Part shown: in pieces, positions 61,063-64,000 of the stretch
Layout: every line of letters starts with the position of its first letter
Numbering within the stretch: position 1 is the first letter of the stretch
Source: Lysobacter sp.
GTDB lineage: Bacteria > Pseudomonadota > Gammaproteobacteria > Xanthomonadales > Xanthomonadaceae
NCBI GenBank assembly: GCA_011526085.1
Contig: WYBC01000017.1
Location: 310,001-374,000, forward strand
Direction of reading: 5' to 3'
Length of the DNA: 64,000 nt
Notes under the pieces: model-generated
What the model was told of the DNA's origin: nothing
What the model saw: the letters and a program-made list of their open reading frames with translations, nothing else
Database searches by the model: none
Translations under genes and position numbers: made by a program

Positions 61063-64000
61063 ATGAGCAAACGCAGACATCACACGCAGCTCTCACGATT
61101 CATCGTCGGCGATCTGCAGGTGCATCCGGACCGCGGATGCGTGGTCCGCAACGGCGTGGACATCCCGCTGGAGCCACGCCCGATACAAGTGCTCGAGGCA
61201 CTGGCCAGGAAAGCGGGAGAGGCCATGACCTCCACGCAGTTGCAGATCGCGATCTGGAAAACCGACCCCAGGAAGTACGATGACAACGCGGTCACCAAGG
61301 CCCTGTCGGTGCTGCGGAGATCGCTCGGCGACGATGCGCGCAACCCGCGCTACATCGAGATGCTGAAGGGCCGCGGCTATCGCCTGATCCAACCCGTGTC
61401 ATTCCAGGACGACTACCGCCGTCTGCCGAAACCCACGGATCCCTGGAAGGGAGGAAGCCCGTTCGTCGGCCTGGCGGCGTTCGAGGCCAGACACGCGAAA
61501 GTGTTCGCCGGTCGCACCCAGGCCACCGGCGATCTGCTCGACGCCATGCGCGGGCAGATCGACAACGGGCGCCGCTTCGTGCTGATCGCGGGCTCCAGCG
61601 GCTGCGGCAAGACCTCGCTGCTGCGCGCCGGCGTCCTGCCCCATCTCACTGCATCGGGCGGTTTCGGCGGGCTCCGCGCACTGAGCGTCGCGACATGCGA
61701 CCTTGCCGCCATCCAGAGTGGCGATGCGATGCTGCCGCTGGCGAACGCCTTGTCGGGCTGGGCGCTGCACGACGGAGTCGAAGATCGACCGGTGTTCGCG
61801 CCGCAGCCGATCGAGTCCCTCAAGCGCCAGCTGACCGAAGCCCCCGAAACGATCGCTCCCACCATCGCGGAAGCCTTTCGACGCTGCGCGGACCACAGCC
61901 TGGGCGCGCAACCACACGCGCACGTGCTATTGGTGATCGACCACGCCGAGGCCTTGGTCCGGACCGTGCGCGACCCGGCCGTACGAAGCGCGTTCGAACA
62001 TGCGCTCTGCGCACTGTGCGATGCGCCGCACGCACTGGTCGTGATGATCGTACGCGCCGACTACGCCCCGGATCTGGCCCAGGCCCTGCCCGCACTCAAC
62101 GAACGCAAGGCCGGCGGAGGCCACCTCGACCTGCTCGCGCCGAACCGCGGCGAGATCGCCGAGATGATCCGCGATCCCGCCTGGCAGGCGGGCCTCGAGT
62201 TCGACGTCGACGAGCAGGACGGACGCCTCGACGATACGTTGCGCGACGCGGCGAACGGCCAGCCCGATGCTTTGCCGTTGCTGCAGCACACCCTGCAACT
62301 GCTCTACGATGACGGTCGGGAGACCCGTATCCTGGCTTGGGCCGCCTACCGCAGGATCGGCGGCCTCGAAGGCGCGATCGCGCACCACGCGGAAGAAGTG
62401 TTCGTCGGTTTGCCCGTCGATGCACAAGCCTCGCTGGATGCCGTCCTCTCACAACTCATCGTGATCCAGTCCGACAGCGACGCCGTCACCGCCCGGCAGG
62501 CCCCGCTCGAATCGCTGCCGGAGTCGGCGCGCACCCTGGTCAATGGTTTCGTCGCCGGCCGCCTGTTCACGCGAAAGCTGCATGATGGCCGGCTGCATTT
62601 CGGCGTCGTCCACGAAGCCGTGTTGCGACGGTGGCCCCGCGCAGTCGAATGGGTGCAGGAAAACCGCCGCCTGCTGATGGCGAAAGCACGGTTGAAGCAG
62701 GCCGCGCAACGCTGGGGCAACGAAGGGCACACCAAGGATCATTTGCTGAACCCCGGACGACCTCTGGCAGAAGCGCTCGAAGTGGCCGCCAGATTCCCCG
62801 AAGACATCGACGATGACATCCGAGGGTTCCTTCGTGGTTCGGAAAAGGAATCCCTGCGTAAACTCCGGACTCGCAGAATCGCGGCAGCTTCGCTCTCTGT
62901 TCTGACCATGCTTTCCTTGGCATTTGCCGTCGTAACGCTACAGGCCAGGCACGAAGCGGAACAGCGCGAGCGCGAATCCAAACTGCTGAGCGAGTTCCTG
63001 CTGGGCCCACTGGCCGAGGAACTGCGCAAGCGGGAAATGCTCGGGTTATTGGGCGACATCGGCACTGTAGCTATCGATTATCTGGCCTATCGGGACCTGG
63101 ACGACCTCAACGCCTCGCAGATAGCCAATGCGGCTCGCGCTTACCGCACCGTCGGAGAGGCACTGCTGAAGTCCAACGACTCAGGACAGGCGATGACTTC
63201 ATTCATCCAGGCGCACAGCCTGGCCGACCAGGTCTTGCGCCGCGACCCCCGCCACGAAGCGGCGCTCTTCGAACGAGGCAATGCGTCCTACTGGATCGGC
63301 TTGTTGCACTTCAACGAGAAACGCTATGACGCCGCAGGCACGCATTGGCTGGCGTATCGGAAGGACAGCGAACACCTGATTTCGGTCGCCCCCGGAAAAC
63401 CGCGCTCGCAACAGGAACTGTCTTACGCGGACAGCAATCTCGGCTCACTGGCGTTGCGACAAGGCGACACCCGGAGGGCGATGCGTTATTTCCGGGAATC
63501 GATCTCGCGCAAGAAAGCCTTGATGGATGCGCACCAGGACAACCTGGATTATCGATACGACTACATCGACTCGCTTTCCTGGATCGCGAGCACGTTGGCC
63601 TACGAGGGGAGACTCCGGGACGCCGCGCAGGAATACGACCAGCACATCTCCATGCTTGAAGCCATGAGCAAGGAAAAAAGGAGCGCCAACCGCTGGCGAT
63701 CACGCCTGGCGAACTATCTGATGCTCAGCGCCCTCATCAGCATCGATCTCGACGACATCGCGAAGTCGCGCAAGAACGCGACCGAAGCGATCCGGATCAT
63801 CGGACAACTCGCCGAAAGCTTCCCCGACGATCAGCGATGGACGCGGGACCTCGCCAAGGCGCGTCTGATCCTCGCCGAGGCCTGCGCCCTGCAATCCGAT
63901 CGGGCAACCGCTTCGACATTGTCCGAATCCATCGCATCCGATTTCGCAAAGATCGACAGCGAATCGAGGAAATCGACGACCTGGCGCTGGATCGATGCGC
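61063..64000 (+). CDS. winged-helix - STAND ATPase - TM - TPR protein, copy 2 (3' truncated by the window)
   Basis: The frame is open from ATG 61063 to the window end (979 codons), so the C-terminus is missing. It parallels the gene at 53598: winged helix (~10-110: IPLEPRPIQVLEALARKAGEAM; EMLKGRGYRLIQPV), STAND ATPase (~120-590) with P-loop GSSGCGKTS at 177-185 and Walker B (VLLVIDHAEAL), one membrane segment at ~606-626 (SLSVLTMLSLAFAVVTLQA) and TPR-like repeats after ~640 (GLLHFNEKRYDAAGTHWLAY; NLGSLALRQGDTRRAMRYF). Similarity spans the whole visible length, pointing to an old duplication. It is likely a second membrane-tethered transcription regulator. Confidence 0.85.
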   Translation, partial: MSKRRHHTQLSRFIVGDLQVHPDRGCVVRNGVDIPLEPRPIQVLEALARKAGEAMTSTQLQIAIWKTDPRKYDDNAVTKALSVLRRSLGDDARNPRYIEMLKGRGYRLIQPVSFQDDYRRLPKPTDPWKGGSPFVGLAAFEARHAKVFAGRTQATGDLLDAMRGQIDNGRRFVLIAGSSGCGKTSLLRAGVLPHLTASGGFGGLRALSVATCDLAAIQSGDAMLPLANALSGWALHDGVEDRPVFAPQPIESLKRQLTEAPETIAPTIAEAFRRCADHSLGAQPHAHVLLVIDHAEALVRTVRDPAVRSAFEHALCALCDAPHALVVMIVRADYAPDLAQALPALNERKAGGGHLDLLAPNRGEIAEMIRDPAWQAGLEFDVDEQDGRLDDTLRDAANGQPDALPLLQHTLQLLYDDGRETRILAWAAYRRIGGLEGAIAHHAEEVFVGLPVDAQASLDAVLSQLIVIQSDSDAVTARQAPLESLPESARTLVNGFVAGRLFTRKLHDGRLHFGVVHEAVLRRWPRAVEWVQENRRLLMAKARLKQAAQRWGNEGHTKDHLLNPGRPLAEALEVAARFPEDIDDDIRGFLRGSEKESLRKLRTRRIAAASLSVLTMLSLAFAVVTLQARHEAEQRERESKLLSEFLLGPLAEELRKREMLGLLGDIGTVAIDYLAYRDLDDLNASQIANAARAYRTVGEALLKSNDSGQAMTSFIQAHSLADQVLRRDPRHEAALFERGNASYWIGLLHFNEKRYDAAGTHWLAYRKDSEHLISVAPGKPRSQQELSYADSNLGSLALRQGDTRRAMRYFRESISRKKALMDAHQDNLDYRYDYIDSLSWIASTLAYEGRLRDAAQEYDQHISMLEAMSKEKRSANRWRSRLANYLMLSALISIDLDDIAKSRKNATEAIRIIGQLAESFPDDQRWTRDLAKARLILAEACALQSDRATASTLSESIASDFAKIDSESRKSTTWRWIDA

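Overview
The window is about 64 kb of high-GC (roughly 68-70 %), densely coding chromosome from a gammaproteobacterium. The block ffh-rpsP-rimM-trmD-rplS with an Hsp15 gene, the minCDE operon, the lipoprotein-type M2 peptidase and the style of the accessory proteins fit Lysobacteraceae/Xanthomonadaceae (Lysobacter-like). This placement is inferred from gene content, not from a marker-gene phylogeny. I saw no rRNA or tRNA genes, no CRISPR array, no phage and no intact insertion sequence.

Layout. Positions 1-4.8 kb are accessory: the end of a Clp-type AAA+ ATPase fused to a release-factor-like domain without GGQ, a DUF937 protein and a lower-GC TIR/NB-ARC/TPR receptor of the immune (STAND) type. 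From 5 to 13.3 kb come katG with an OxyR-like palindrome upstream, a uracil-DNA-glycosylase-family gene, the minus-strand housekeeping block (hslR-like, rplS, trmD, rimM, rpsP, ffh) and a divergent CcsA/YpjD-like membrane protein. From 13.5 to 19.1 kb lie two paralogous secreted proteins flanking an aquaporin, then two orphan PotF-like lipoproteins flanking a pirin, then a 270-bp inverted-repeat element. From 19.2 to 35.4 kb there are rlmKL, a hydrolase, MOSC, amidase and second pirin genes, tesB, an EF-hand protein, a tandem pair of sigma factors fused to membrane segments, a PAP2-bpt-exonuclease operon and a GAF-GAF-GGDEF-EAL protein. From 35.4 to 48 kb there are a REP-type repeat pair, purT, an SPFH-Arc-hydrolase-PH-domain-M15 peptidase-acyltransferase-oxidoreductase run, an AlkA-like glycosylase, DUF423, an SRPBCC protein and a LuxR-type two-component pair. 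From 48.1 to 53.4 kb a GNAT gene is translationally coupled to minCDE, followed by a HEACH-motif protein and the M2 peptidase.

The last 10.5 kb is the most unusual part. Two long paralogous proteins (winged helix - STAND ATPase - one membrane segment - TPR; the second runs off the window) bracket a cluster of small soluble proteins with strong ribosome-binding sites: a beta-rich unknown, a possible cystatin-like protein, a short XRE-type regulator, an AidA/PixA inclusion-body-family protein and another unknown. Two of the small genes share a repeated leader, and two near-identical terminators punctuate the cluster. My best candidate for an undescribed system is this sensor/regulator pair controlling the small-protein cluster. 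That is inference from layout and has no functional evidence here.
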